Shown here one piece after another: positions 47,817-56,894 of a stretch of DNA of 64,000 nt (positions are counted from its first letter, which is position 1; every line of letters begins with the position of its first letter). Below the pieces are notes generated by a model. That model worked only from the letters and a program-made list of their open reading frames with translations, had not been told where the DNA came from and did not search any database. A program made the position numbers and the translations under genes. Where the stretch lies: positions 1,840,147 through 1,904,146 of the forward strand of contig NZ_CH672377.1 in the NCBI RefSeq assembly GCF_000153105.1, in the 5' to 3' direction. This DNA is from Blastopirellula marina DSM 3645 (GTDB lineage: Bacteria > Planctomycetota > Planctomycetia > Pirellulales > Pirellulaceae).

Positions 47817-48719
47817 TTAGCTGTGCTTTTGCTTCATCCGACGACTATAGGCTTCGAGCTTTCGCTTTTCGGCGGCCGTCAGACTGCTCATACCTTCGTC
47901 CCGGATTTTATCGAGGATCCGTTCCGCTTCATCATTGGAATCAACATAGGGATCATCTTCTGGGGGCGAATGAACCTTCAACTTCGGTTTACGTTTCATC
48001 GATTCGCGCAGTCGGTCTGGCAGACCGCCAAAGGTGAGGAAACCGAGATTCCAGCCGCCATAAAAGTAGGCCAGGCCGAATGCGGCGCCTGCCAGGTGAA
48101 CGGTGAACGCGACGTTGCTTTGGCCATTCCCAAAAGCGCCCATGACATTGAAGCCGATCATCACCACGCCGACCAGCCAAGCCGGGACGGGAAAGAGCAG
48201 ACTCACATAAATCGTGACACGAGGGTAGTTGCATATAAACAGAATCAAAACGGTCGTCACCGCGCCCGAGGCGCCGACGACCGAGCCGTTCATGCTGCCG
48301 GTCGCCAAACAGACGGCCGACCAGAAAACGCCTCCCAGGACGACGCTGACCAGATAGATCCGCAGAAACTCGGCGCCGCCGTAACGTTCTTCGATCTGCC
48401 GGCCGAACATCCACAACACAAACATGTTGCCGATAATGTGCCAAATGTCGGATTGGCTATGCAGAAAGCCGTAGGTCAGAAACCGCCACCACATCAGCGG
48501 GTGGAGCAACGTATCGGCATGCACCGACGCCAGGCCAGGCACAAAGCCGCCTGCTTGCATATCGAAATAGCCGGCGAGCCGGCTGCCAAAGACGAGCCAG
48601 TCGACGAAAAAGACGATCACGTTGATGATCACCAACGTGTTTACCATCGAACGCCCGCCCGAGCTGAAAGACATCGAGCGCGGTTCGTCTTGATAATATT
48701 CGCGGTCGTAGATTCCCAT
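47817..48719 (-). CDS. Rhomboid-family intramembrane serine protease
   Basis: The 300-residue protein has six or seven membrane helices with the rhomboid dyad: Ser151 in VVGASGAVTT and His208 in FTVHLAGAAFG. The HxxxN element of helix 2 is HIIGN (His94, Asn98). The C-terminal 80 residues are cytosolic and charged (ESMKRKPKLKVH to the end). It lies 32 nt upstream of the SUMF1-domain gene on the same strand, so the two are probably co-transcribed. The substrate is unknown. Confidence 0.92.
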   Translation of the reverse strand: MGIYDREYYQDEPRSMSFSSGGRSMVNTLVIINVIVFFVDWLVFGSRLAGYFDMQAGGFVPGLASVHADTLLHPLMWWRFLTYGFLHSQSDIWHIIGNMFVLWMFGRQIEERYGGAEFLRIYLVSVVLGGVFWSAVCLATGSMNGSVVGASGAVTTVLILFICNYPRVTIYVSLLFPVPAWLVGVVMIGFNVMGAFGNGQSNVAFTVHLAGAAFGLAYFYGGWNLGFLTFGGLPDRLRESMKRKPKLKVHSPPEDDPYVDSNDEAERILDKIRDEGMSSLTAAEKRKLEAYSRRMKQKHS

Positions 48720-48860
48720 GTTCCGTAACGCACTTCGGCCGCTAGAGGTTTGGCCGCCGGCATAATCGTTATCACCGGCGGCGCCATCATCATCTTAGGC
48801 GCCAAGAGGCTCTAAGTGCAGTCCAGTTTAGCACGTCGTTGGGATCCGCGGCTCAGAGCG

Positions 48861-50054
48861 CTAATCGCCGACGCCTAACGTGACCGGAATGTCGACTTTT
48901 TTTCCCTCGCGCAGAACGCTCAAAGTCACAACTTCACCAGGACTTTTTCGCTCAATCGCAGTCAGCAGGTCATCCGACGATCGGACGGCGGCGCCGTCGA
49001 CTGCGGTAATTACGTCCGCTTTGTTACGGTCAACGCGGGTTTCTTCATAAACATAAGGCCCCCGACGAATTTGTTCACGAATCAATTGAAACCCACGCAA
49101 TCCCGCCTTTTCGGCGGGTCCCCCTTGTGCGAGCGATGCGATTCCCAGACCGTCGTCGGTCAAATAAACCCGGGTCACGCCCAAATCGGGCCGCGTCACT
49201 TTGCCGCTGTCGATCAGTTGGGGGGCGACGCGACGAATCGTCGCAACCGGAATGGCGAATCCGACGCCCGTGTTTTGCCCGGTTCGACTCGCGATCGCCG
49301 TGTTCATGCCGATCAAACGGCCGTTGCTGTCAAACAGAGGCCCGCCCGAGTTCCCCCGGTTCAGCGCCGCGTCGATCTGAATGATCGCTTTCATCGTTCG
49401 CCCGCTGCGCGACGGCAACATCCGATTCAAGCTAGAAATAATGCCGATCGTCATCGTTCGCTCCAACCCAAACGGGTTGCCGATGGCGAACGCCTTTTGG
49501 CCGACGCGCAAATTGGCCGAGTCCCCCAGTTCAACGGGATAGAGGACCTCAGCCGGCACGTCGATCTTGAGCACCGCGATATCGTTGACCGGATCTTGAC
49601 CGACCAGGGTGGCCGAGTAGTTCTCGGCGTTGAAGAGCATGACGTCGATCTCGGTCGCGCCTTCAATCACGTGATAGTTGGTCAAGATGTGTCCCTGCTT
49701 GTCGAGAACCGAGCCGGAGCCGGAACCTTCGGCCGGCGATTCGGTCATCAACATCCCAAAGACCGTATCGCGCTGCACGCTGCGCGTCATGATGTGGCAA
49801 ACGCTACGATTTCCTTTGTCGTAAACATAGATATTGCGTTCTTCGTCTGGCGTCAGGCCAAGATCACCGCTCGATGGCCGCAGATGCTGCATCGGCCGCG
49901 CATCACTGACGCGGGCATCGGCCGTCGATCGCCAAGCGTTGGCCATCGGAGCGACGGTTTCTTGGGCCAAGCTGGGCTGAATGGAAGCGGCCAACAAAGC
50001 AAGCGTCAACACGCAGCAGCTGAGCGAGCCGGCGAAATAGGTGGGTTTCGGCAT
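48861..50054 (-). CDS. HtrA/DegP-like periplasmic serine protease with one PDZ domain
   Basis: The 397-residue protein has a signal peptide ending SLAQ (about residue 30) and a trypsin-like domain with a complete triad: His128 in TNYHVIEG, Asp158 in NDIAVLKI, Ser236 in NRGNSGGPL. A PDZ domain (residues about 285-397, VTRVYLTDDGLGIAS onward) follows. HtrA proteases degrade or refold damaged envelope proteins. Only one PDZ is present, as in DegS, but there is no membrane anchor beyond the signal peptide. It lies 133 nt downstream of ppk1 and runs in the same direction. Confidence 0.92.
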   Translation of the reverse strand: MPKPTYFAGSLSCCVLTLALLAASIQPSLAQETVAPMANAWRSTADARVSDARPMQHLRPSSGDLGLTPDEERNIYVYDKGNRSVCHIMTRSVQRDTVFGMLMTESPAEGSGSGSVLDKQGHILTNYHVIEGATEIDVMLFNAENYSATLVGQDPVNDIAVLKIDVPAEVLYPVELGDSANLRVGQKAFAIGNPFGLERTMTIGIISSLNRMLPSRSGRTMKAIIQIDAALNRGNSGGPLFDSNGRLIGMNTAIASRTGQNTGVGFAIPVATIRRVAPQLIDSGKVTRPDLGVTRVYLTDDGLGIASLAQGGPAEKAGLRGFQLIREQIRRGPYVYEETRVDRNKADVITAVDGAAVRSSDDLLTAIERKSPGEVVTLSVLREGKKVDIPVTLGVGD

Positions 50055-50187
50055 GAGGCTAACTCCCTAGAGAGAGGAAATTGCAGCGATGGTCTCGCAA
50101 GCCCTAGAAGCTTGCGCATAACCGACATTACGAAATTTCGGTGCGAACGGTTCGAACCTGCTAGCAGAGCTTGCCGATTCGACGCTT

Positions 50188-52317
50188 TTACGCCAAGCGA
50201 TCCTTCGCGCGATGCAGCGTCAGCGCCATCAGCGCCGGATGCGTTCCGATCTTCGCGATTTCGGGATCGTCTTCGCTTGCCGTCGCCATCTGATAGGTGC
50301 CGTCTGGTTGCATCAGCCAGGCCTGACGGCGATCTTTCAGACAGATATCAAGGATCTCCCACAAGCGTTCCTTCAGCGGGCGCGACTCGACCGGGACGAT
50401 CGCTTCGACCCGTTTGGTCAGGTTGCGTGACATCCAGTCGGCCGAGCCGATGTAGAACTCGCCGTCGAGCGGGCTCTCGGCGCCGTTGGCGAAGTAATAG
50501 ATCCGCGAATGCTCGAGGAAGCGGCCGATAATCGAACGGAGCCGCACATTATCGGTAACGCCTTCGACGCCGGGTCGCAAGCAGGCGAAGCCGCGCACGA
50601 TTAGCTCGACCTGGACGCCGGCCTGCGACGCTTCGACGATCGCGCGGCAGAGCTCGGGGTCTTCCATTGCATTAAATTTCGCGACGATCAGCGAGGGTTT
50701 ACCGCTTTGATGATTGTCGATTTCTCGCTGCACCATCTGCAAGAACTTTTCGCGCATATTGATCGGCGCGACGAGCAGTTTGTCGAAAGTAGGTGAGCGA
50801 GAGCGGCCGGTCAGCATATGAAACAGATTAACGACGTCGTTGCAGATGACCGGGTCGCAGGTGAAGAGTCCTACGTCGGTATACAGGCGAGCCGTTTTGA
50901 CATGATAGTTGCCGGTGCCGATATGTGCGTAACAGCGCAAGCCGTCCGCCTCTTTACGGACAACCAGCGCAATTTTCGTATGCGTCTTCAGCCCCAACAC
51001 GCCGTAGACAACATGGGCGCCGATCTTTTCCAGTTCCTTCGCCCAGTGCAGATTCCGTTCTTCGTCAAAGCGCGCCTTCAGCTCGATCAAACAGGCGACT
51101 TGCTTGCCCGATTCGGCCGCTTGGATCAGCGAACGGACGAACGGCGTATCGTCACCAACGCGATACACCGTCATTTTGATCGCGACCACTTTCGGGTCGC
51201 GCGCCGCGCGACGAATGAAGTTTTCGACGGTCGCGTCAAAGCTGTCAAAAGGATGATGCACGAGCATGTCGCCGGCTTTGATGACCGAGAAGATGTCGGC
51301 CTCGTCATCGAGCAGCGTATTGGGAATCACCGGGTTCCATGGTTCGTCGCGGAGCGCCTTGATATCGAGTCCGGCGATCGGCAACAGCCCCGAATAATCG
51401 AGCTCTGACGGCAGTTCGTAAACGTCGTCTTCGGTCAGCTCAAACTGACGCATCAACAACCCGCGGACCCACGGGTTCGGGTTGCTTTCAATTTCCAGAC
51501 GCACGACCGGCTGAAACTTGCGTTGCCGCAGTTCTTCGGCGACGACAGTTCGCAGACTTTCCATATCATCATCGTCATCCAGTTCGACCTCGGCGTTTCG
51601 CGTGATCCGGAACGCGGTCGAATCGACAATCGTCATGCCGGGAAACAGAGTCCCCGCGTTGTGATGAATCAGATCCTTCAGCCCCAGATAGTGCCAGCGT
51701 GTCTTGTCTTCATCTTCCAGCGCGATCCACTGCGGCAAGATGTTGGGAACTTTGACCCGCGCGAACAGGTTTTCTTCCGAATCTGGAACACGCAGCACAA
51801 AGCCAAGCGAGATCGACAAATTCGACATGTAGGGGAACGGGTGCCCTGGATCGAGTGCTAGCGGCGTTAGCGCCGGATAGACGTTGCGCGTGAAAAACTC
51901 GTGCGCGCGTGTTCGCTGCGCATCGGTTAGATCTTCCCACTGCAGCAGGTGAATGCCGTTTTCGGCCAACTCAGGCAAGATCGCGTTGTCGTAGGCTTCT
52001 CCCTGTTGAGCGTACATTTCGTCGACGGCCTGACGCAGCGACTGCAAATGGAGCTCGGTCGCCGGCGCGCCGATCGAATGCGATAGTTCGGCCCGTTTGC
52101 GCGTCCGCAACAAGGCCAACCGCTTCATGAAGAACTCGTCCAGGTTCGACGTGAAGATCGCCAGAAACTTGACCCGTTCTAGCAGCGGCGTCCGTTCGTC
52201 CAAAGCTTGTTGCAAGACGCGGCGATTGAACTCGAGCCAGCTCAGATCTCGGTCGAACCAGGCGTCGCGCCAGGTTTTGGGTTCATCCGCGACAGGAACT
52301 TCCGGTCGATCGAGCAT
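50188..52317 (-). CDS. ppk1: Polyphosphate kinase 1
   Basis: PPK1 reversibly polymerises ATP gamma-phosphate into polyphosphate. The 709-residue protein has the N-domain opening FDRDLSWLEFNRRVLQQA, the head domain, and two PLD-like catalytic domains. The autophosphorylated His lies in GLKTHTKIALVV, followed by CYAHIGTGNYH. The second conserved His is in LEHSRIYYFANG. FYIGSADWMSRNL and RVEAIVPV are the usual C-terminal motifs. ATG 52317 was used; the Shine-Dalgarno is weak. There is no adjacent ppx or phoB-type gene. Confidence 0.97.
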   Translation of the reverse strand: MLDRPEVPVADEPKTWRDAWFDRDLSWLEFNRRVLQQALDERTPLLERVKFLAIFTSNLDEFFMKRLALLRTRKRAELSHSIGAPATELHLQSLRQAVDEMYAQQGEAYDNAILPELAENGIHLLQWEDLTDAQRTRAHEFFTRNVYPALTPLALDPGHPFPYMSNLSISLGFVLRVPDSEENLFARVKVPNILPQWIALEDEDKTRWHYLGLKDLIHHNAGTLFPGMTIVDSTAFRITRNAEVELDDDDDMESLRTVVAEELRQRKFQPVVRLEIESNPNPWVRGLLMRQFELTEDDVYELPSELDYSGLLPIAGLDIKALRDEPWNPVIPNTLLDDEADIFSVIKAGDMLVHHPFDSFDATVENFIRRAARDPKVVAIKMTVYRVGDDTPFVRSLIQAAESGKQVACLIELKARFDEERNLHWAKELEKIGAHVVYGVLGLKTHTKIALVVRKEADGLRCYAHIGTGNYHVKTARLYTDVGLFTCDPVICNDVVNLFHMLTGRSRSPTFDKLLVAPINMREKFLQMVQREIDNHQSGKPSLIVAKFNAMEDPELCRAIVEASQAGVQVELIVRGFACLRPGVEGVTDNVRLRSIIGRFLEHSRIYYFANGAESPLDGEFYIGSADWMSRNLTKRVEAIVPVESRPLKERLWEILDICLKDRRQAWLMQPDGTYQMATASEDDPEIAKIGTHPALMALTLHRAKDRLA

Positions 52318-52527
52318 TGCAAATCTCTAAGACGGTCGAAAAAGGGGATAGAACGATACCTAGTTGAATCCTACACGTTCTAGGGGGAACATCAACAGAG
52401 CCTCGGCAATCTTGCTTGGCCGGCGCCCGCGACCGGTCATAATAGGCCGATTGGGCTTGGGAAAATGGGGGACTAGCTGCTAAAAACGGAACTCCTGACA
52501 CCCCCATTCTTCACCCCCGGAAGAGCG

Positions 52528-53127
52528 ATGTCTTACGCTTGCGGCGCCCTGTTCCTGGATCGTGACGGCACGATCAATATCGAACGCGAATACCTGGCCG
52601 ATCCGGCGCAGCTAGAACTGCTGCCTGGCGCCGCCGAGGCGATCGCCGCTGCAAATCGGGCTCATGTTCCGGTGATTGTCGTCACTAATCAGTCGGGCGT
52701 CGCTCGGGGAATGTTTCCCGAATCGCGAATCGCCGAGATTCACCGGCGTCTCGATCAACTTTTGGCCGAGCAAGGCGCGTCGATCGACGCTTACTATTAT
52801 TGCCCGCACCATCCGAAATCGGCCAGCGCCGTCTATCGGATCCATTGCGAATGTCGCAAACCGCGGGCGGGGATGCTCTATGCCGCTGCGGCCCAACATG
52901 GGCTCGATCTGCACGAAAGCGTCCTGATCGGCGACAAGCCGTCCGATCTCGGCATCGGCCGCTTCGCCGGTTGCCAAACCATTCTGGTGCGAACCGGCTA
53001 TGGCCAAGAAACCGAGCGGCAACTGCCGGCCGCGGTTCCCTCGCTGATCGGTCGCTTCGATTCGCTGCTTCCTGCCGTCGATTTTTGGCTGCAAGGCCGC
53101 TCGGACAAGGCCCGGACTGCGGCGTGA
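52528..53127 (+). CDS. gmhB: HAD-family D-glycero-manno-heptose 1,7-bisphosphate phosphatase-like protein
   Basis: The 199-residue protein shows HAD motif I FLDRDGTIN, motif II VTNQSG, the GmhB zinc loop (CPHHP with CECRKP) and motif III/IV IGDKPSDLGIG. GmhB removes the C7 phosphate during ADP/GDP-heptose synthesis; the same fold serves histidinol phosphatase, which usually lacks nothing in these motifs, so substrate is not certain. ATG 52528 follows GGAAGAGCG. It heads the surface-sugar region but is separated from rfbF by 414 nt. Confidence 0.85.
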   Translation: MSYACGALFLDRDGTINIEREYLADPAQLELLPGAAEAIAAANRAHVPVIVVTNQSGVARGMFPESRIAEIHRRLDQLLAEQGASIDAYYYCPHHPKSASAVYRIHCECRKPRAGMLYAAAAQHGLDLHESVLIGDKPSDLGIGRFAGCQTILVRTGYGQETERQLPAAVPSLIGRFDSLLPAVDFWLQGRSDKARTAA

Positions 53128-53541
53128 TACCCGCTTGGTCGCCCCCCGATATTGGACGCCCTATCAAGCTCCAAACGCTGGAAAGGCCGAAAGGTCATGC
53201 AAACGACGAAATTCCGGGCTGTGGAAGCGATGACAACTCACGATAAGTCCTTAGCGTACGAGCGGTTAGATTTCTTCCAAATTGCCATGGTCTGATTAAT
53301 CGATTTATTGTCTTATACGCCTTAACTTAGGGGGGGCTTCGTACGATCCCCGGATCGTACTGGTAAAAAGCTTCTCCAGATGAAAAAGAGATTGCCCCGC
53401 CGACGGTCGCTCGTTTGCGCCCCACGGTTTATTTTCACGGATGAAGATAATTCCAAGGCGAATTTGGCAGCAACTCCTTCGTACGATTCGACCCTGATCG
53501 CGAATCTATGTACTCACATCGTTTGATAGGGAGAGAAAACG
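53128..53541. other. Leader region of the CDP-sugar operon
   Basis: This 414-nt region has no supported gene. It holds the inverted repeat at 53341-53360 and a direct repeat of CTTCGTACGATYC at 53337-53349 and 53477-53489. GGGAG precedes rfbF. Confidence 0.6.
53341..53360. promoter_or_regulatory. Inverted repeat, operator candidate for the CDP-sugar operon
   Basis: GTACGATCC and GGATCGTAC are perfect arms around two C, too close for a stable RNA loop. The half-site core GTACGAT recurs at 53481, about 60 nt before rfbF. A dimeric regulator site is plausible; this is positional inference. Confidence 0.4.
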
Positions 53542-54363
53542 ATGAGCAAAGTTGTCATTCTAGCAGGCGGCCGTGGTACTCGGCTGGCGGAAGAAACGTC
53601 GCTGCGTCCGAAACCGATGGTCGAAATTGGCGGAGTACCAATTCTTGCGCACATCCTGGCGACCTACGCTCACTTCGGACATCAGGACTTCTTGATTGCT
53701 TGCGGCTATATGGGCGACTACATCGCCAATTATTTTTCCCAATGGCAGGCGGGAAAGCTGCACAATCAGGATTGCGCCCCCTACATTCGTTCGATGCAAA
53801 ATCAGTGGTCTGTCGGTTGCATCGACACCGGTCTTGATTCGCTGACCGGCGGTCGCGTCTTGCGACTTCGCGAATATCTGCAAGACGATCGATTCATGGT
53901 CACTTATGGCGACGGCGTCTGCAACGTCGACATTGATCGGCTGCTCGCATTCCACAAGTCGCATGGTCGTCTGGCCACCGTGACCGCCGTCCGCCCGCCG
54001 GCTCGCTGGGGAGCGCTGGTGATGGAGGGCCAACAGGTACGCGCCTTCACCGAAAAATGCTCTGGCATGGAAAATTGGATCAACGGCGGATACTTCGTTT
54101 TTGAGCCGGAAGTTCTCGATTATATCACCGATGACTCGACTATTCTCGAAAGAGGTCCGCTGGAAGCACTAGCCCAACAAGGCGAACTGATGGCCTATAA
54201 GCACGACGGTTTCTGGCAACCGATGGATACGATTCATGAACGGGATTTGTTAAGAAAAGCGTGGGACACAGAGTCCGCTGAATGGGCAACCAGCGCCCAT
54301 GAATTTGAGAAGTGGGCGATCCAAGCGTACGGCATCTCGACATCTCGCAAACAAGCCGCCTAG
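53542..54363 (+). CDS. rfbF: Glucose-1-phosphate cytidylyltransferase
   Basis: RfbF makes CDP-glucose from CTP and glucose 1-phosphate, the first step to CDP-3,6-dideoxyhexoses. The 273-residue protein has the nucleotidyltransferase motif LAGGRGTRLAEETSLRPKPM at residues 7-26, GDYIANYF, YGDGVCNVD (metal site), NGGYFVFEPEVLDYI and DGFWQPMDTIHE. The length and motifs fit RfbF rather than glucose-1-phosphate thymidylyltransferase. ATG 53542 has GGGAG upstream. rfbH follows 39 nt later. Confidence 0.95.
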   Translation: MSKVVILAGGRGTRLAEETSLRPKPMVEIGGVPILAHILATYAHFGHQDFLIACGYMGDYIANYFSQWQAGKLHNQDCAPYIRSMQNQWSVGCIDTGLDSLTGGRVLRLREYLQDDRFMVTYGDGVCNVDIDRLLAFHKSHGRLATVTAVRPPARWGALVMEGQQVRAFTEKCSGMENWINGGYFVFEPEVLDYITDDSTILERGPLEALAQQGELMAYKHDGFWQPMDTIHERDLLRKAWDTESAEWATSAHEFEKWAIQAYGISTSRKQAA

Positions 54364-54402
54364 CCGCCTACTGGCGAAATGGACAAGGAGGTCCAGCTAA
54401 AA

Positions 54403-55743
54403 ATGATTACCGATACTGACGCATTGAAGCGTGAAAAAGCGCTCGCCGCGTGCCGAGAATATCATGAGTCGCTTCCCAAGCCGAACTTCGTTCCCGGCGA
54501 GACCTATGTGCCGGTCACGGGCAAGATTGTCGACGCGGATGATCTAACGCATCTAGTCGACGCTTCGTTAGATCTGTGGCTCACGACGGGTCGCTTTAAT
54601 ACCCGCTTCGAGGCGGCGCTAGGCGATCGATTGGGACTGAAACATGTCCGTTCCACCGTTTCCGGCTCGGCGGCAAATCTGTTGGCGTTCACTGCGCTGA
54701 CTTCACCCAAGTTGCGAAATCGCCGCATCAAGCCCGGCAGCGAAGTGATCACCGTCGCAGCAGGCTTTCCAACCACCGTGACCCCCATCGTTCAAAACGG
54801 CTGCGTACCGGTCTTTGTGGATGTCGATCTAGAAACCGCAAATGCGGACGTCAGCCGAATTGCGGACGCGATCACCGACAAAACGCGGGCCATCATGCTG
54901 GCTCACACGCTTGGCAATCCGTTCAACCTGGCGGCGATCAGCCAACTGTGCAAACAGCACGATCTGTTTTTGATCGAAGACTGCTGCGACGCGTTTGGCG
55001 CAACGTTTGAAGGACGCGGCGTCGGCACGTGGGGAGACCTGGCGACGCTTAGCTTTTATCCCGCTCACCATTTGACCACCGGCGAAGGGGGCGCGGTTTT
55101 AAGCGATCACGGCTACATGATGAAGCTAGTCGAATCGTTCCGCGACTGGGGACGCGACTGCTGGTGCGCACCCGGCGAAGACAATTCGTGCTGCCGTCGA
55201 TTTGAATGGCAACTCGGCTCGCTGCCAAAAGGCTACGACCACAAGTACACCTATTCCCATTTGGGATACAACATGAAGATCACCGACATGCAGGCGGCGA
55301 TCGGATTGAGCCAGCTCAACAAAGTCGACGGGTTTATTGATCGCCGTCGCGAAAACTTCGGGGAACTGACGAAGGCGTTTGTCGCCGCTGGAATGGAAGA
55401 ACACTTCATCTTGCCGCAGGCGACGCCGGGCTCCGATCCTAGTTGGTTTGGATATTTGCTGACGATTCGCGACTCGTCGCCGCTGGATCGGACCGAAGCG
55501 GTTCGTTATCTCGAGAAACATCGAATCGGCACGCGACTATTGTTCGCCGGCAATCTGACTCGCCAACCAGCGTTCGCCGATGTCGAGCACCGCGTTGTCG
55601 GCGGTTTGGAAAATACCGACAAAATCATGAACGATTCGTTCTGGATCGGCGTTTGGCCTGGGATCGACGCTCAGCGTCGCCAGTACATCTGTTCGACCAT
55701 GGAAAACATGGTGCAAGAACTGACCGCTGCGAAAGCCGCCTAG
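54403..55743 (+). CDS. rfbH: CDP-4-keto-6-deoxyglucose 3-dehydrase (E1 type)
   Basis: RfbH (E1) uses PMP and a [2Fe-2S] cluster to remove the C3 hydroxyl of CDP-4-keto-6-deoxyglucose. The 446-residue DegT/DnrJ-fold protein has His in place of the usual PLP Lys (YPAHHLTTGEGG, near residue 222), as expected for E1. The cluster cysteines fit the C-x57-C-x1-C-x7-C pattern exactly, counted from EDCCDAF to DCWC and SCC. ATG 54403 was chosen because AAGGAGG lies 11 nt upstream; the in-frame ATG at 54379 is before that site. The partner reductase E3 is not in the window. Confidence 0.95.
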   Translation: MITDTDALKREKALAACREYHESLPKPNFVPGETYVPVTGKIVDADDLTHLVDASLDLWLTTGRFNTRFEAALGDRLGLKHVRSTVSGSAANLLAFTALTSPKLRNRRIKPGSEVITVAAGFPTTVTPIVQNGCVPVFVDVDLETANADVSRIADAITDKTRAIMLAHTLGNPFNLAAISQLCKQHDLFLIEDCCDAFGATFEGRGVGTWGDLATLSFYPAHHLTTGEGGAVLSDHGYMMKLVESFRDWGRDCWCAPGEDNSCCRRFEWQLGSLPKGYDHKYTYSHLGYNMKITDMQAAIGLSQLNKVDGFIDRRRENFGELTKAFVAAGMEEHFILPQATPGSDPSWFGYLLTIRDSSPLDRTEAVRYLEKHRIGTRLLFAGNLTRQPAFADVEHRVVGGLENTDKIMNDSFWIGVWPGIDAQRRQYICSTMENMVQELTAAKAA

Positions 55744-55787
55744 TTTGATTTTCCACGATCGCCAAATAGTACCGCAGAGAAACGCCG

Positions 55788-56894
55788 ATGGGTTTTGAAC
55801 CAACGATAGATTTTTGGTCTGGCAAACGCGTGCTTGTTACCGGGCACACCGGATTCAAAGGCGCCTGGCTCACTTGTTTGCTGCATGAATTGGGCGCTAA
55901 TGTCTGCGGCTATTCTTTGCCGCCTGAGACCACTCCCAGCGCATTTGACGCGATGGAAGTCGCGGCGATTTGCGATCACCATCTTGGCGATATTCGCGAT
56001 CTGTCAAAGCTCAAGCAAGTCTTTCAGGACTTCGATCCCGAAATCGTTCTGCATCTTGCCGCTCAACCGTTGGTGCGACTTTCGTACGAGATCCCGCTCG
56101 AAACGTTTGACGTCAACGTGCTCGGAACCGCCAACGTTTTGGAAGCCTGCCGCGGTTTGCAATCGCTACAAGCTGCCGTCATGGTGACGACCGACAAATG
56201 CTACGAAAACCGAGAATGGGATTGGAGCTATCGCGAAACCGATCCGCTGGGCGGCAAAGACCCCTATAGCGCAAGCAAAGCGTGCGCCGAGATCGTCACC
56301 TCCTCGTATCGCGATTCGTACTTTCCGACCGATCGGTTCCAGCAACATGGCGTTGTTGTCGCGAGTGCTCGCGCCGGTAACGTATTCGGCGGCGGCGACT
56401 GGGCGAAAGATCGTTTGATTCCAGACTGCATTCGCGCTTTTACCGCCGGAGACGAAGTCGTCCTCCGTATGCCTAGCTCCGTTCGTCCTTGGCAGCATGT
56501 CGCGGACGCGTTGTCTGGCTACTTGACGCTGGCTCGCGCCTGCGTCGAAGGGGGCGTCGATTTCGCTCGCGGTTGGAATTTTGGCCCTCCGGCCGAACAA
56601 CTTTTGACTACTGAAGAACTGGTTCGCCTGACTGCCGTCGCTTGGGGCGATGGCGCCGCCTACCGTTGCGATCCGCCGCAAGACATGCCGCGAGAAGCGG
56701 GCTTGCTCCTGCTCGACTCTGGCCTGGCCGCTCGCGCATTACGTTGGAGCCCTCGGCTAACAATGGAAGCCGGCGTAGGCCACACCGTCGCTTGGCACAA
56801 AGCGCATGTCGATCGCGCCGACGCGGCGACGCTACGAGCGATGGCGACCGAAACGATCCTGTCCGCTCCGCAGAGGATCCTGAAATGCGCATAG
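55788..56894 (+). CDS. rfbG: CDP-glucose 4,6-dehydratase
   Basis: RfbG converts CDP-glucose to CDP-4-keto-6-deoxyglucose. The 368-residue short-chain dehydrogenase has the NAD motif VLVTGHTGFKGAWL, the catalytic region with TTDKCYENREW and YSASK (Tyr and Lys), and RAGNVFGGGDWAKDRLIPD, which is diagnostic for this enzyme. It follows rfbH by 44 nt, although by pathway order it acts before RfbH. Its stop overlaps the next gene by 10 nt. Confidence 0.95.
   Translation: MGFEPTIDFWSGKRVLVTGHTGFKGAWLTCLLHELGANVCGYSLPPETTPSAFDAMEVAAICDHHLGDIRDLSKLKQVFQDFDPEIVLHLAAQPLVRLSYEIPLETFDVNVLGTANVLEACRGLQSLQAAVMVTTDKCYENREWDWSYRETDPLGGKDPYSASKACAEIVTSSYRDSYFPTDRFQQHGVVVASARAGNVFGGGDWAKDRLIPDCIRAFTAGDEVVLRMPSSVRPWQHVADALSGYLTLARACVEGGVDFARGWNFGPPAEQLLTTEELVRLTAVAWGDGAAYRCDPPQDMPREAGLLLLDSGLAARALRWSPRLTMEAGVGHTVAWHKAHVDRADAATLRAMATETILSAPQRILKCA

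Noticed and set aside
50096-50116. CGCAAGC/GCTTGCG hairpin between ppk1 and the HtrA-like gene
   Set aside because: The stem is 7 bp without a T-tract on the minus strand, so a terminator is not supported.
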